Counted from the first letter of the stretch, positions 5,763 through 13,626 are shown. The stretch: 15,198 nucleotides of DNA from an uncultured Lachnospiraceae bacterium (GCA_947175775.1 CAMWNY010000020.1:1-15198), one strand, 5' to 3'. Made by a program: numbers and translations. Notes: a model not told the origin generated them from the sequence alone.

Positions 5763-7307
5763 ATGAATGAGTTGATTTTATTGCCGATTGTCGTGCCGAT
5801 TCTGTTGGGATTTGTGCTGTTATTTCTTCCGGAAAAGGTGTTTGGCAGCAGAAAGATTCTGGTAAATATGACATGTGTGTCATTTCTTTTGTGTGGATTG
5901 CTCGGCTGTTTTGTAATAAGCGCAGCGCCGGGGGAGCAGCTTTTTCTGTTTTGGCTTGTGAAAGGTATGCCGGTTTATTTTGCGATTGACAATTTGGGCA
6001 GGCTTTTTGCAGGGGTTGTAACGCTTGTGTTTGTTTTGGTCGGATTTTTTTCGCTTTCTTATATGCAGAATGAGGAGAACGAGAAGCGGTATTATGCTTT
6101 TTATCTGATGACATATGGTGTGCTGATGGGACTTGATTTTGCTGGAAATTTGATGACGCTCTATCTGTTTTATGAGCTGATGACACTTGTTTCTGCGCCG
6201 CTTGTTTTTCATCACGGAACAAAAGAAGCTGTTATGGCGGGGTTAAAGTATCTGCTCTATTCGTTTGGCGGGGCGTATATGGCGCTTTTCGGGATTTTTT
6301 ACCTAAGTCCGTTTTCGAGTGTGCTTACAGATTCGCTTCCCTCGTTTCCAGAATCCGGATATCATGTGGAGTTGGCAGCTTTAAATTTTGCGCCGGGCGG
6401 TTCGCTTGACATGGAGCTTGTGGCGCTTATGGGAAATAATACAATGCTGCTTGTGGCGGTGTTTTTGATGATTCTTGGGTTTAGTGTGAAGGCGGGAATG
6501 TTTCCGCTGCATGCGTGGCTGCCGACGGCGCATCCGGTTGCGCCTGCGCCTGCATCGGCATTTTTATCGGGAGTGATTGTAAAGGGTGGTGTGTTTGCGA
6601 TTATCCGGACAGTTTTTTATTGTGTCGGGGCAGATGTACTGCGCGGTACATGGGTACAGACGATATGGGCGGTTTTGGCGGTTGTAACTTTGGTTATGGG
6701 GTCGGCGCTTGCGTTTAAGGAAAAAGCGCTCAAAAAGCGGCTTGCGTATTCTACGGTGTCAAATCTTTCGTATATTTTGCTGGGGATTTCCATGCTGAAT
6801 ACGACGGCATTAGTGGGAAGTCTTTTGCATGTGGTATTTCATGCGGTGATTAAAAGTGCACTGTTTCTCTTTGCAGGGGCATTGATTTTTAATACGGGCA
6901 GAACAAAAGTAAATGATTTTATCGGTCTTGCGGGAAGAATGCCGATTCTCTACTGGTGTTATACAGTTGTTTCGCTGGGGCTGGTCGGCATACCGCCGAC
7001 GAGCGGACTGGTAAGCAAGTGGTATTTGGCGATTGGATGTCTGGAAAGTCAGATGGGCGCTGTTGGATGGATTGGAGCAGCGGCGCTTTTGGTGTCGGCG
7101 CTTTTGACGGCGGGATATTTGCTGCCAATAAGCATTAAGGGCTTTTTATATGCGCCTGTGGATTCATCGCTGATTACGAAGTATCATGAGCCTGCGCCGT
7201 TCATGCTTGTGCCGATTATGATATTTGCTGCGCTGACGATTATATTTGGTATTTGTCCGGCGCCTTTCATTGATTTTATTAGCGGGATAGCCGCCGCTTT
7301 AATATAA
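5763..7307 (+). CDS. Antiporter-like subunit 2 (NuoM/MrpD-like proton-conducting transporter)
   Basis: A 514-residue PF00361-family membrane protein. It has helix-5 Glu138 (LFYEL), helix-7 Lys243 (GFSVKAGMFPLHAWLP), helix-8 Lys274 (IVKGG), His360 with Lys364 (VVFHAVIKS), and helix-12 Lys419 (SGLVSKW), the full set for an ion-conducting subunit. A 40-residue insert between helices 6 and 7 (about 182-225) makes it longer than the next subunit, of which it is clearly a tandem relative. The start is ATG 5763 (MNELILLP). AAGGAG at 5744-5749 is 13 bases upstream; the alternative ATG at 5751 would be only 1 base from it, and the longer open frame lies inside the preceding gene. The gap from subunit 1 is 17 bases. 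Confidence 0.9.
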   Translation: MNELILLPIVVPILLGFVLLFLPEKVFGSRKILVNMTCVSFLLCGLLGCFVISAAPGEQLFLFWLVKGMPVYFAIDNLGRLFAGVVTLVFVLVGFFSLSYMQNEENEKRYYAFYLMTYGVLMGLDFAGNLMTLYLFYELMTLVSAPLVFHHGTKEAVMAGLKYLLYSFGGAYMALFGIFYLSPFSSVLTDSLPSFPESGYHVELAALNFAPGGSLDMELVALMGNNTMLLVAVFLMILGFSVKAGMFPLHAWLPTAHPVAPAPASAFLSGVIVKGGVFAIIRTVFYCVGADVLRGTWVQTIWAVLAVVTLVMGSALAFKEKALKKRLAYSTVSNLSYILLGISMLNTTALVGSLLHVVFHAVIKSALFLFAGALIFNTGRTKVNDFIGLAGRMPILYWCYTVVSLGLVGIPPTSGLVSKWYLAIGCLESQMGAVGWIGAAALLVSALLTAGYLLPISIKGFLYAPVDSSLITKYHEPAPFMLVPIMIFAALTIIFGICPAPFIDFISGIAAALI

Positions 7308-7324
7308 AAAGGAGGGAGGATTTT

Positions 7325-8818
7325 ATGGTTTTATTATTGATGATTATTGTTATCATACTTCCTTTTATAGGCGGTCTTTTTCTGCAGCTTTTGCGGTTTC
7401 AGGAAAAGCGGTCGAAGCAATGTTTTATTTTCGGCTATGTTTTTCTGAACACGCTGCTGACGTATGTTCTGCTTGCGCATGGTGAGACAGATGCGATTGA
7501 GCTGATAAATTTTGCGGGTGAAAAGCTGAATCTGACGTTACAGCTTGACCCTTTGGGAATGGTGTTTGCGGGGCTTGTGGCAACGCTTTGGCCGCTTGCA
7601 GTGCTTTATTCGTTTCCATATATGGAGCATGAGAATAACAGCCGTATACACGAAAATACGTTCTATCTGTTTTTTACTGCTACTTATGGGGTGACGCTTG
7701 GTATCGCATTGTCAGGGAATATGCTTACAATGTATTGTTTTTATGAGCTTTTGACGCTTGTTACGGTGCCGCTTGTAATGCATACGCTGACACAGGAGGC
7801 AGTGCTTGCAAGCCGCAGGTATTTTTACTATTCGCTTGGCGGTGCGGCGTTTGCGTTTATCGGAATGATTTTCCTGATTATGTATGGGGATACTTTGGAG
7901 TTTCAGTTTGGCGGTGTTTTGAATCTGGCGGCGGTGACGGATAAGAAGGATTTGCTGTTGTTTATTTATGTGCTGTCGTTTATGGGATTTGGCGTGAAGG
8001 CAGCAATTTGTCCGTTTAATTCATGGCTTCCGAAGGCAGGAGTTGCGCCAACACCGGTAACAGCGCTGCTGCATGCGGTGGCGGTGGTGAAATCAGGTGC
8101 GTTTGCAATTATGCGTTTGACGTATTTTAGTTTTGGAACGGAGTTTTTGGAAGGAACCTGGGCACAGTACCTATTGATGTGTGTAGTGATTTTTACAATT
8201 ATTTACGGGAGCAGTATGGCGGTCAAGGAAACGCATATTAAGCGCAGGCTGGCATATTCGACGATTGCCAATCTTTCTTATATTTTATTTGGTGTACTTG
8301 TGATGGGTCGGCATGGGCTTGTTGGCGCGCTCTGCCATATGGTTTTTCACGGGATTATGAAGATTTGCCTGTTTTTCTGCGCAGGTGCGATGATAACGCA
8401 GGCACATGTGAATTATGTGCATGAGCTTAACGGTTTGGCGAAGAAGATGCCGAAGGTGTTTGGCATTTTTACGGTTTCGGCGTTTGCTTTAATGGGAGTG
8501 CCGGGGCTTTGTGGGTTTGTTTCCAAGTGGCATTTGGCACGGGCGGCGTTTGCAAGCAATAATCCGCTGGCGTTTGTGGGCGTTGGCGCGCTTTTGGCGT
8601 CAGCGCTTTTGACGGCGGTTTATCTGCTTGGGATGATTGTCCGGGCGTATTTTCCAGGAAAAGAATTTGATTATGGGAGTATTGGCGACGAGGTAAAGGA
8701 CCCTGACTGGAGGATGCTTTTGCCGCTCGGATTGTTTGTGGCGGCAATGATTGTATTTGGCGTTTATAATGATTCGTTAGTGCAGTTTTTTCGTTTTGCG
8801 GCTAATGCGGTATCGTAA
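7325..8818 (+). CDS. Antiporter-like subunit 3 (NuoM/MrpD-like proton-conducting transporter)
   Basis: A 497-residue PF00361-family protein behind a strong GGAGGGAGG ribosome site. Key residues are helix-5 Glu141 (CFYEL), helix-7 Lys225 (GFGVKAAICPFNSWLPKA), helix-8 Lys256 (VVKSG), His342 and Lys346 (MVFHGIMK), and helix-12 Lys401 (CGFVSKW). It resembles subunit 2 along most of its length, for example YGVxxGxxxxGNxxTxYxFYEL and LAYST(V/I)xNLSYIL, which points to a tandem duplication. The loop after helix 7 is unusual: the common HxWLPxAH pattern reads FNSWLPKAGV, replacing both His and adding a Lys, so proton access near this loop may differ. The gap from subunit 2 is 17 bases. Confidence 0.9.
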   Translation: MVLLLMIIVIILPFIGGLFLQLLRFQEKRSKQCFIFGYVFLNTLLTYVLLAHGETDAIELINFAGEKLNLTLQLDPLGMVFAGLVATLWPLAVLYSFPYMEHENNSRIHENTFYLFFTATYGVTLGIALSGNMLTMYCFYELLTLVTVPLVMHTLTQEAVLASRRYFYYSLGGAAFAFIGMIFLIMYGDTLEFQFGGVLNLAAVTDKKDLLLFIYVLSFMGFGVKAAICPFNSWLPKAGVAPTPVTALLHAVAVVKSGAFAIMRLTYFSFGTEFLEGTWAQYLLMCVVIFTIIYGSSMAVKETHIKRRLAYSTIANLSYILFGVLVMGRHGLVGALCHMVFHGIMKICLFFCAGAMITQAHVNYVHELNGLAKKMPKVFGIFTVSAFALMGVPGLCGFVSKWHLARAAFASNNPLAFVGVGALLASALLTAVYLLGMIVRAYFPGKEFDYGSIGDEVKDPDWRMLLPLGLFVAAMIVFGVYNDSLVQFFRFAANAVS

Positions 8819-8844
8819 TGCTTATATCAGGAGGAGTAAATGTA

Positions 8845-11004
8845 GTGAATACGACAATTTTTGCAGTCATTTTTCCGTTTATTGCAGGGTTTTTGCTTTG
8901 GCTCCTGTTTCGTAACAAACGTTCAGGAAAAGACCGGTCTGTACTTTCATTTGCAATGATTATGGTGGGTGTGATTGAACTTGCGGCAGTTGTTAATCTT
9001 TTTCTATATGATTTAACGGGTACAGAGTTTGGCAGGGTTTGGCTTGGCTGGAAGATTGGCGGACTTGGACTGAGCTTTCGGTATACAGGATTTCGGGGCA
9101 TATTTGGAATGCAGGCGGCATTTGCGTGGGTTGTGACGTTTTTGTTTGCAAAGCAGTTTATGAAAAATGACACGCGTGTCATAAGATATGATTTTTTTAA
9201 TCTGATGACGCTTGGTGCGACGGTGGGAGTTTTCTATGCCGCAGATTTTTTTACGTTGTTTTTCTTCTTTGAAATCATGTCATTTACGTCATTTATGTGG
9301 GTGGCGCACAGGCAGACATATGCTTCGCAGTACGCGTCAGGGACATATCTTGGCATTGCGGTTGCAGGCGGAATGGCGATTCTTATGGGGATGTTTATTG
9401 TGTATGCATCTTATGGAACGCTTGATTTTGCGGCGCTTGGAGAATTAAGGACTGTGGAATCGTTTCCGGTTTTTATGGCAGCAGTCTGTATGCTTTTGGG
9501 TTTTGGCGCAAAGGCAGGCGCGTTTCCGGTGCATGTGTGGCTGCCTGCATCTTATACGGAAGCACCTGCGCCTGCTACGGCTCTCTTATCGGCAATTCTC
9601 AGTAAAACGGGCGTGTTTGGGATTCTTCTTGTAACGGTGGAGCTTCTTGCATATAGTAATAATTGGGGAAAACTGGTTTTGGTTCTTGGCGTGATTACGA
9701 TGGTGCTTGGCGGTATCAGGGGCGTAATGAGCAGTAATTTCAAGACAACAATTGCTTATTCGTCAATGTCGCAGATTGGTTTTATCCTTGTGGGTGTGGG
9801 AATGCAGACGCTGACGGCGGAGGCAGCGGTTTTTGGCAGTGCAGAGGGTACATCAGCGGAAGCGTATCAGGCGTATCAAATGGCGGTGAATGGAACATTG
9901 CTGCACATGATAAATCATTCGCTTGTAAAGCTGGCGTTGTTTATGATTGCCGGTATGGTCTTTCTCAATGTAGGTAGTTATGAGCTAAATAAAGTGCGCG
10001 GTTTTGGGCATGGAAAGCCGTTTTTACTTGTAACGTTTTTAGCGGCAGCTTTGGGTGTGGGCGGTATTCCGCTGTTAAACGGATATGTCAGCAAGACGCT
10101 TTTGCATGAAAGTATTGCGGGTTATGCAGAGGTTTTAAATGGTCTTTCCGGCGCGGGCGTTTCGGTAGGATTACCGTCGGCGTTTATTAAGGGTACAGAA
10201 TATTTGTTCTTGTTTTCGGGCGGTTTGACGCTTGCATATATGGCAAAATTGTTTGTGGTCTTGTTTGTGGAGCGAAATGAGGATTCATTGCTTCAGTATG
10301 AATATGAAGAGAAAAGCAAATATGCGTCCGTGCTCAGTAAGGCAGCAGTGGCATTGTGCGTTTTTCCTATTCCATTGATAGGTCTGTTGCCGAATATTGT
10401 GGCGGACGGTGTGGCGAAGTATGGATTTATGGGAGCGGCAATTGAGGGCGCTTTGGAGATTGAGCAGGAAAGAATGCAGTATTTTTCCGTGCGGAATTTA
10501 TCGGGTGCGCTCATTTCTGTTGCGGCGGCTGTTGTCGTGTACCTTTTTATTGTGCGGGTTTTGATGCTGCGCAAAAAAGGCGAAGGCTATCGTGAAATTT
10601 TTCCTTCATGGCTAGATATGGAAAAGTATGTGTATAGAGATGTTTTTTACAGGTTTTTTGCGTTTCTTTTGGGGATAATTGCGCGGATTTTGGACAGCAT
10701 TGTGGATACTGCGGTTGTATTCCTGCGTAAAACCGTTTACAGGGATAAGGCGCTTCCCTATGCGCTTCCCGAGGGGAACCGCATAACACATTTGCTTGGC
10801 AGAAGCATGGAGTGCACAAGAAAGTTTTACTGTGCGGTGACGAAAAGGGAGTATAAGGCGAAAAACTATGAGCATAAGCTGGCGTTAAAGAGTATGGATC
10901 TTTTTGAGAATCTGCGTATTATTGAGCGGAGTCTTTCGTTTGGATTGTTTATGTTCTGCGTCGGGCTTGGGCTTACGATGATTTATCTGCTGTTGGTGAA
11001 TTGA
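8845..11004 (+). CDS. Antiporter-like subunit 4 (NuoL/MrpA-N-like) with long C-terminal extension
   Basis: A 719-residue PF00361-family protein, the largest of the operon. Helix-5 Glu143 (FFEI), helix-7 Lys223 (GAKAGAFPVHVWLP), helix-8 Lys254 (LSKTG), His358 and Lys362, and helix-12 Lys417 (GYVSK) complete the ion-path set. Beyond the 14-helix core, from about 485, are a loop, a membrane segment at 553-575, an amphipathic cytosolic stretch (about 576-690) containing hydrophobic parts near 602-628, and a last membrane segment at 698-717. This recalls the lateral helix and anchor of NuoL but is not the MbhD/MbhE tail of MrpA. I choose GTG 8845, with AGGAGGAG at 8829-8836 and spacing 8. An ATG at 8818 overlaps the previous stop but lacks a ribosome site. 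It is the last gene of the operon. Confidence 0.88.
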   Translation: MNTTIFAVIFPFIAGFLLWLLFRNKRSGKDRSVLSFAMIMVGVIELAAVVNLFLYDLTGTEFGRVWLGWKIGGLGLSFRYTGFRGIFGMQAAFAWVVTFLFAKQFMKNDTRVIRYDFFNLMTLGATVGVFYAADFFTLFFFFEIMSFTSFMWVAHRQTYASQYASGTYLGIAVAGGMAILMGMFIVYASYGTLDFAALGELRTVESFPVFMAAVCMLLGFGAKAGAFPVHVWLPASYTEAPAPATALLSAILSKTGVFGILLVTVELLAYSNNWGKLVLVLGVITMVLGGIRGVMSSNFKTTIAYSSMSQIGFILVGVGMQTLTAEAAVFGSAEGTSAEAYQAYQMAVNGTLLHMINHSLVKLALFMIAGMVFLNVGSYELNKVRGFGHGKPFLLVTFLAAALGVGGIPLLNGYVSKTLLHESIAGYAEVLNGLSGAGVSVGLPSAFIKGTEYLFLFSGGLTLAYMAKLFVVLFVERNEDSLLQYEYEEKSKYASVLSKAAVALCVFPIPLIGLLPNIVADGVAKYGFMGAAIEGALEIEQERMQYFSVRNLSGALISVAAAVVVYLFIVRVLMLRKKGEGYREIFPSWLDMEKYVYRDVFYRFFAFLLGIIARILDSIVDTAVVFLRKTVYRDKALPYALPEGNRITHLLGRSMECTRKFYCAVTKREYKAKNYEHKLALKSMDLFENLRIIERSLSFGLFMFCVGLGLTMIYLLLVN

Positions 11005-11069
11005 TGGATAAATAGGGTGCATCAGGGCGAAAGTGATTGAAAAGATGCCATTATACGAGGGGGATGAAA

Positions 11070-12335
11070 ATGAATAATACAGCTACGAAATTTCCGCTAA
11101 ATCTGTTCTTTAGTCTAATGCTGCTAAGTTTCATTCCGTTTGTCTATACACTTGTAAGAACAAGCTTAATTGTAAATAGTCCGTCAACGGACGGACTAGG
11201 TATTGCGGGTCATATTGAATGGTTTGACTTAATCAATGAAACAATACAGGCGTTTCTGATTGTTCCTTTGTTTGCATTGTTTAATCGGTGCATGCAGGAT
11301 ACGGAGCAACTCAAGGAGCGCATTTTTCAGTCCTTTTTGATTGTCAATGGGATTTATATTACATTTTCAATTGTTGTGTTAATACATTGTAATGCCATTG
11401 TATCAACAATGGTTTATGACCGATTAGATGAAGTAACAAGATACCTTGCATTAGAAACGATTGGATTTATCATTGCGAACGTTGTCAGCTTTGTAAATGT
11501 GCTGTTTGTTGTCTTGGAAAAGACCTTATATATCTATATCATGATAATATGCAAAACAGTCCTTACAATTCTTGGTGATTTGTTTCTAATTTCGAATTTT
11601 GGGGTGAATGGCATTGCATATTCTAACATTGCAGTGAGCTCTGTATGTGTTGTGATATGCCTGACTGTTGTGTTTCGGGAAAAACTGGCTGCTGTTTCCT
11701 TTCGGTTTGATAAGTCGTTTATAAAAGATTATTTACGAATCGGTCTGTTTGGCGGGGCGCAAATCCTGTTGGACAATGTGGTTTATTTTGTCATTGTATG
11801 TAAAATGGTGAATGCGGTGGCGCAGCAGGGGAACTACTGGACCGCAAATAATATTATATGGGGACTGATGCTGATTCCAATGTCCGCATTGGCGGAAATT
11901 ATTAAAAAGGATTGCAGAGATAAATTAACCGCAACGAAAATGAAACAGTATCATACGGTCATAATCGTCACGGTTTTTGTATGGCTGTGTTTTATCCCAT
12001 TATTAAATCCTTTTTTAAAAAATGTTATGGGAATTGAGAATTTTGAGGCAATTAAACACATATTAGTGATTCTGATACCATTTTATTTTGCATATAATTA
12101 TACGGTTTTATTTGATAATATCTTAATTGGATACGGCAAAACATATTTTGGTTTTGCCATATCAGTAATCGTAAATTTAATCTATTATCCGATTGTTTAC
12201 GGATTCGTGTTGAACGGTATTTTTACACCGGATATAACATTTATCTGTATGATGTTCGGGTTTGGAATGGTTATGCATTTGGGCTGCAGCATTGTGTGTT
12301 TTATGATATACACAAAGCGTTCCTGCAAAACTTAA
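11070..12335 (+). CDS. MATE-family efflux transporter
   Basis: A 421-residue integral membrane protein with about 12 hydrophobic segments. The overall pattern fits the MATE / MOP superfamily: two six-helix halves, an N-terminal half with an oligomer-like loop (QLKERIFQSFLIVNGIY), and a second half beginning near SFIKDYLRIGLFGGAQIL, the usual first segment of the second lobe. MATE proteins export cationic drugs or metabolites using Na+ or H+. No substrate can be inferred. The start is ATG 11070 after GAGGGGG (11057-11063); ATG 11064 lies directly against that site and a TTG at 11037 has none. It lies 65 bases after the antiporter operon with no terminator visible between, so co-transcription is possible. 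Its codon use looks more AT-rich than that of the antiporter genes. A flippase of another MOP branch is the main alternative. Confidence 0.72.
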   Translation: MNNTATKFPLNLFFSLMLLSFIPFVYTLVRTSLIVNSPSTDGLGIAGHIEWFDLINETIQAFLIVPLFALFNRCMQDTEQLKERIFQSFLIVNGIYITFSIVVLIHCNAIVSTMVYDRLDEVTRYLALETIGFIIANVVSFVNVLFVVLEKTLYIYIMIICKTVLTILGDLFLISNFGVNGIAYSNIAVSSVCVVICLTVVFREKLAAVSFRFDKSFIKDYLRIGLFGGAQILLDNVVYFVIVCKMVNAVAQQGNYWTANNIIWGLMLIPMSALAEIIKKDCRDKLTATKMKQYHTVIIVTVFVWLCFIPLLNPFLKNVMGIENFEAIKHILVILIPFYFAYNYTVLFDNILIGYGKTYFGFAISVIVNLIYYPIVYGFVLNGIFTPDITFICMMFGFGMVMHLGCSIVCFMIYTKRSCKT

Positions 12336-12407
12336 TATCCTAAAACTCATTTCTGTTTTGTCATTTGGAGAGGGTTGCAACTTTTTTATGACTTTGATGT
12401 AATTCTG

Positions 12408-12438
12408 TTGTAACTTTGATGCATTTATCCTGTAAAAT
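12408..12438 (+). promoter_or_regulatory. Weak candidate promoter for the lipoprotein gene
   Basis: TTGTAA (12408-12413) is followed by TAAAAT (12433-12438) at a 19-base spacing, or by TGTAAA at 17 bases. Just upstream, CTTTGATG occurs twice (12392-12399 and 12414-12421), a partial direct repeat that might be a binding site. If real, transcripts would start near 12445 and include all three hairpins before the coding region. Confidence 0.3.
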
Positions 12439-12459
12439 TAAAAATATCTGTAAAAAGTG

Positions 12460-12484
12460 TTGTGCCGATTACGGTGCAATTTTT
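12460..12484 (+). terminator. Hairpin with T-tract, terminator-like
   Basis: TTGTGCCG (12460-12467) pairs with CGGTGCAA (12472-12479) around an ATTA loop. The 8-bp stem includes two G-U wobble pairs and is followed at once by five T (12480-12484). On the opposite strand the stem is likewise followed closely by a T-run (complement of 12452-12456), so it could act in both directions. It sits 125 bases after the MATE stop and could end that transcript, or act as an attenuator ahead of the lipoprotein gene. Confidence 0.5.
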
Positions 12485-12486
12485 AT

Positions 12487-12582
12487 CCGCAGCCCCATGC
12501 AAGGGAAGTATGCCGCAGAAGCGGCGCATGGGGCGCGCGGCGAGTAGTGGAGAAGGTCGTTCTCCTACTCGATTCGTTTTTT
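12487..12582 (+). ncRNA. Two abutting stable hairpins plus T-tract; structured leader or unknown RNA element
   Basis: Hairpin I: CCGC (12487-12490) pairs with GCGG (12537-12540), GCCCCATGC (12492-12500) with GCATGGGGC (12526-12534), and GCCGC (12512-12516) with GCGGC (12521-12525) around an AGAA loop, with an 11-base bulge at 12501-12511. Hairpin II begins on the very next base: CGAGTAG (12541-12547) pairs with CTACTCG (12565-12571), and GAGAA (12550-12554) with TTCTC (12560-12564), with a 2-base bulge and a GGTCG loop. Six T follow at 12577-12582. The local GC content is far above the flanks. It may be a transcription attenuator or cis-regulatory RNA of the lipoprotein gene, a compound terminator, or a small mobile repeat. 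I recognise no known riboswitch class. Confidence 0.5.
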
Positions 12583-12624
12583 ACCCTAATCCCATATATT
12601 AAAAAAGTAGAATTGGAGAAAACA

Positions 12625-13626
12625 ATGCGAAAATATAACCTGTTCATGGCATTATTTATCAGCCTGATGCTCTCAGCCTGTGGCAATGTGAAAGAGACTA
12701 CAGGTAAAACTGACAGTACCACAGCCACATTTGAGTCGGTACAGCAAAACCAAACCGAATTAACACAGCAGGAGCCGCTCTCACAGGAAATTAGTGTTCA
12801 ATCCTCTGCGGTTGAACGTGAAACACGGGAGTCTGAATATTTTTATGCAGAACAAGAAGACCATCTGATTACGGTAACACAAAAAGGAAAACTGCGGGAG
12901 GATATGCCGGAATTTCAGTTTGTGCTGACGGCGTTTTATGATTTGCAAACAGAAAGCTATGCGCTGCAAACGGTTGATGTCTGTCAGGGCGATGTACTGT
13001 TACAGACTATTTCCATACCGGAATTAACACTGTTTGGTCAGACATGTATTGGTGATTCCATGCAGGACACGCTTGGCTTTGAATTGGAGGATTTGAATTT
13101 CGACGGGTATCAGGATATGCGTCTGTTTGATACGTTAAATGGAAATTACCGGACGGAGTGGGTTTATTTTGTTTGGAACCCCGCAGAGCAGCAGTTTGAA
13201 CACGACGCACGATTAAATGAAATATCGCTTGCAACTTTTGACCAGGAAGAACAGTTGATTTACGGCATGGAGCGCGGCGGGGCAGCATGTCATTATTTTT
13301 CGACATATCAGTATATTGACGGGGAAATTGTAAAAATCCGTTATTATGAGGAAGAGAGGCGCGATTTATCCAATGAGCAGATTAAACAATATTATGATAC
13401 CGCATCCGTGAAAACGAGCGGCGTGTCCTTTGACGCGTGGTATGAACATACGATGGAGTGGAATGCGGTAAGCGGCGAGTTGGAAACCGTCTGTGAGGAG
13501 TATGTTTTCGTACCGTATGACAGCGAAGGAAAGCAGATTGAAAACGAGGAAGAGGAGCTTCATGTAGATGTGTCATCTGCGCTTGGGGCGCAAATCCGTG
13601 AGGCGTTTCCTTCTTATCAAAGGTAA
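12625..13626 (+). CDS. Lipoprotein of unknown function with calcium-loop-like motif
   Basis: A 333-residue predicted lipoprotein. The N-terminus MRKYNLFMALFISLMLSAC ends in the lipobox LSAC, with Cys19 as the lipidated residue. Residues 20-70 are a Thr/Ser/Gln/Glu-rich linker. The folded part holds DLNFDGYQD (156-164), an EF-hand-like loop found in FG-GAP and XAC2610-type proteins, followed by WVYFVWNPAEQQFE (179-192), a repeat style typical of such domains. The start at 12625 has GGAG at 12615-12618 with spacing 6. The frame is open upstream to 12457, but that stretch covers the hairpin region and would bury the signal peptide. It would be anchored on the outer face of the cytoplasmic membrane. 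No enzymatic motif is seen. Confidence 0.82.
   Translation: MRKYNLFMALFISLMLSACGNVKETTGKTDSTTATFESVQQNQTELTQQEPLSQEISVQSSAVERETRESEYFYAEQEDHLITVTQKGKLREDMPEFQFVLTAFYDLQTESYALQTVDVCQGDVLLQTISIPELTLFGQTCIGDSMQDTLGFELEDLNFDGYQDMRLFDTLNGNYRTEWVYFVWNPAEQQFEHDARLNEISLATFDQEEQLIYGMERGGAACHYFSTYQYIDGEIVKIRYYEEERRDLSNEQIKQYYDTASVKTSGVSFDAWYEHTMEWNAVSGELETVCEEYVFVPYDSEGKQIENEEEELHVDVSSALGAQIREAFPSYQR

Noticed and set aside
5758..6222. Minus-strand open frames opposite subunit 2
   Set aside because: Two overlapping antisense frames rich in Lys, Gln, His and Pro mirror the Leu/Val/Phe codons of the membrane protein; they have no start signals.
8818..8844. ATG 8818 as start of subunit 4
   Set aside because: It overlaps the previous stop but lacks a ribosome site; AGGAGGAG is inside this extension and correctly spaced for GTG 8845. 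Coupled initiation at 8818 cannot be fully excluded.
1429..11004. Hydrogenase, formate-hydrogenlyase or complex I operon
   Set aside because: No NiFe-binding CxxC pairs, ferredoxin-type cysteine motifs or NuoB/C/D/H/I-like proteins occur in any gene of the operon.
12457..12624. 56-residue extension ahead of the first lipoprotein
   Set aside because: It covers the hairpin region and would place a lipoprotein signal peptide inside the protein; GGAG and ATG at 12625 explain the start.
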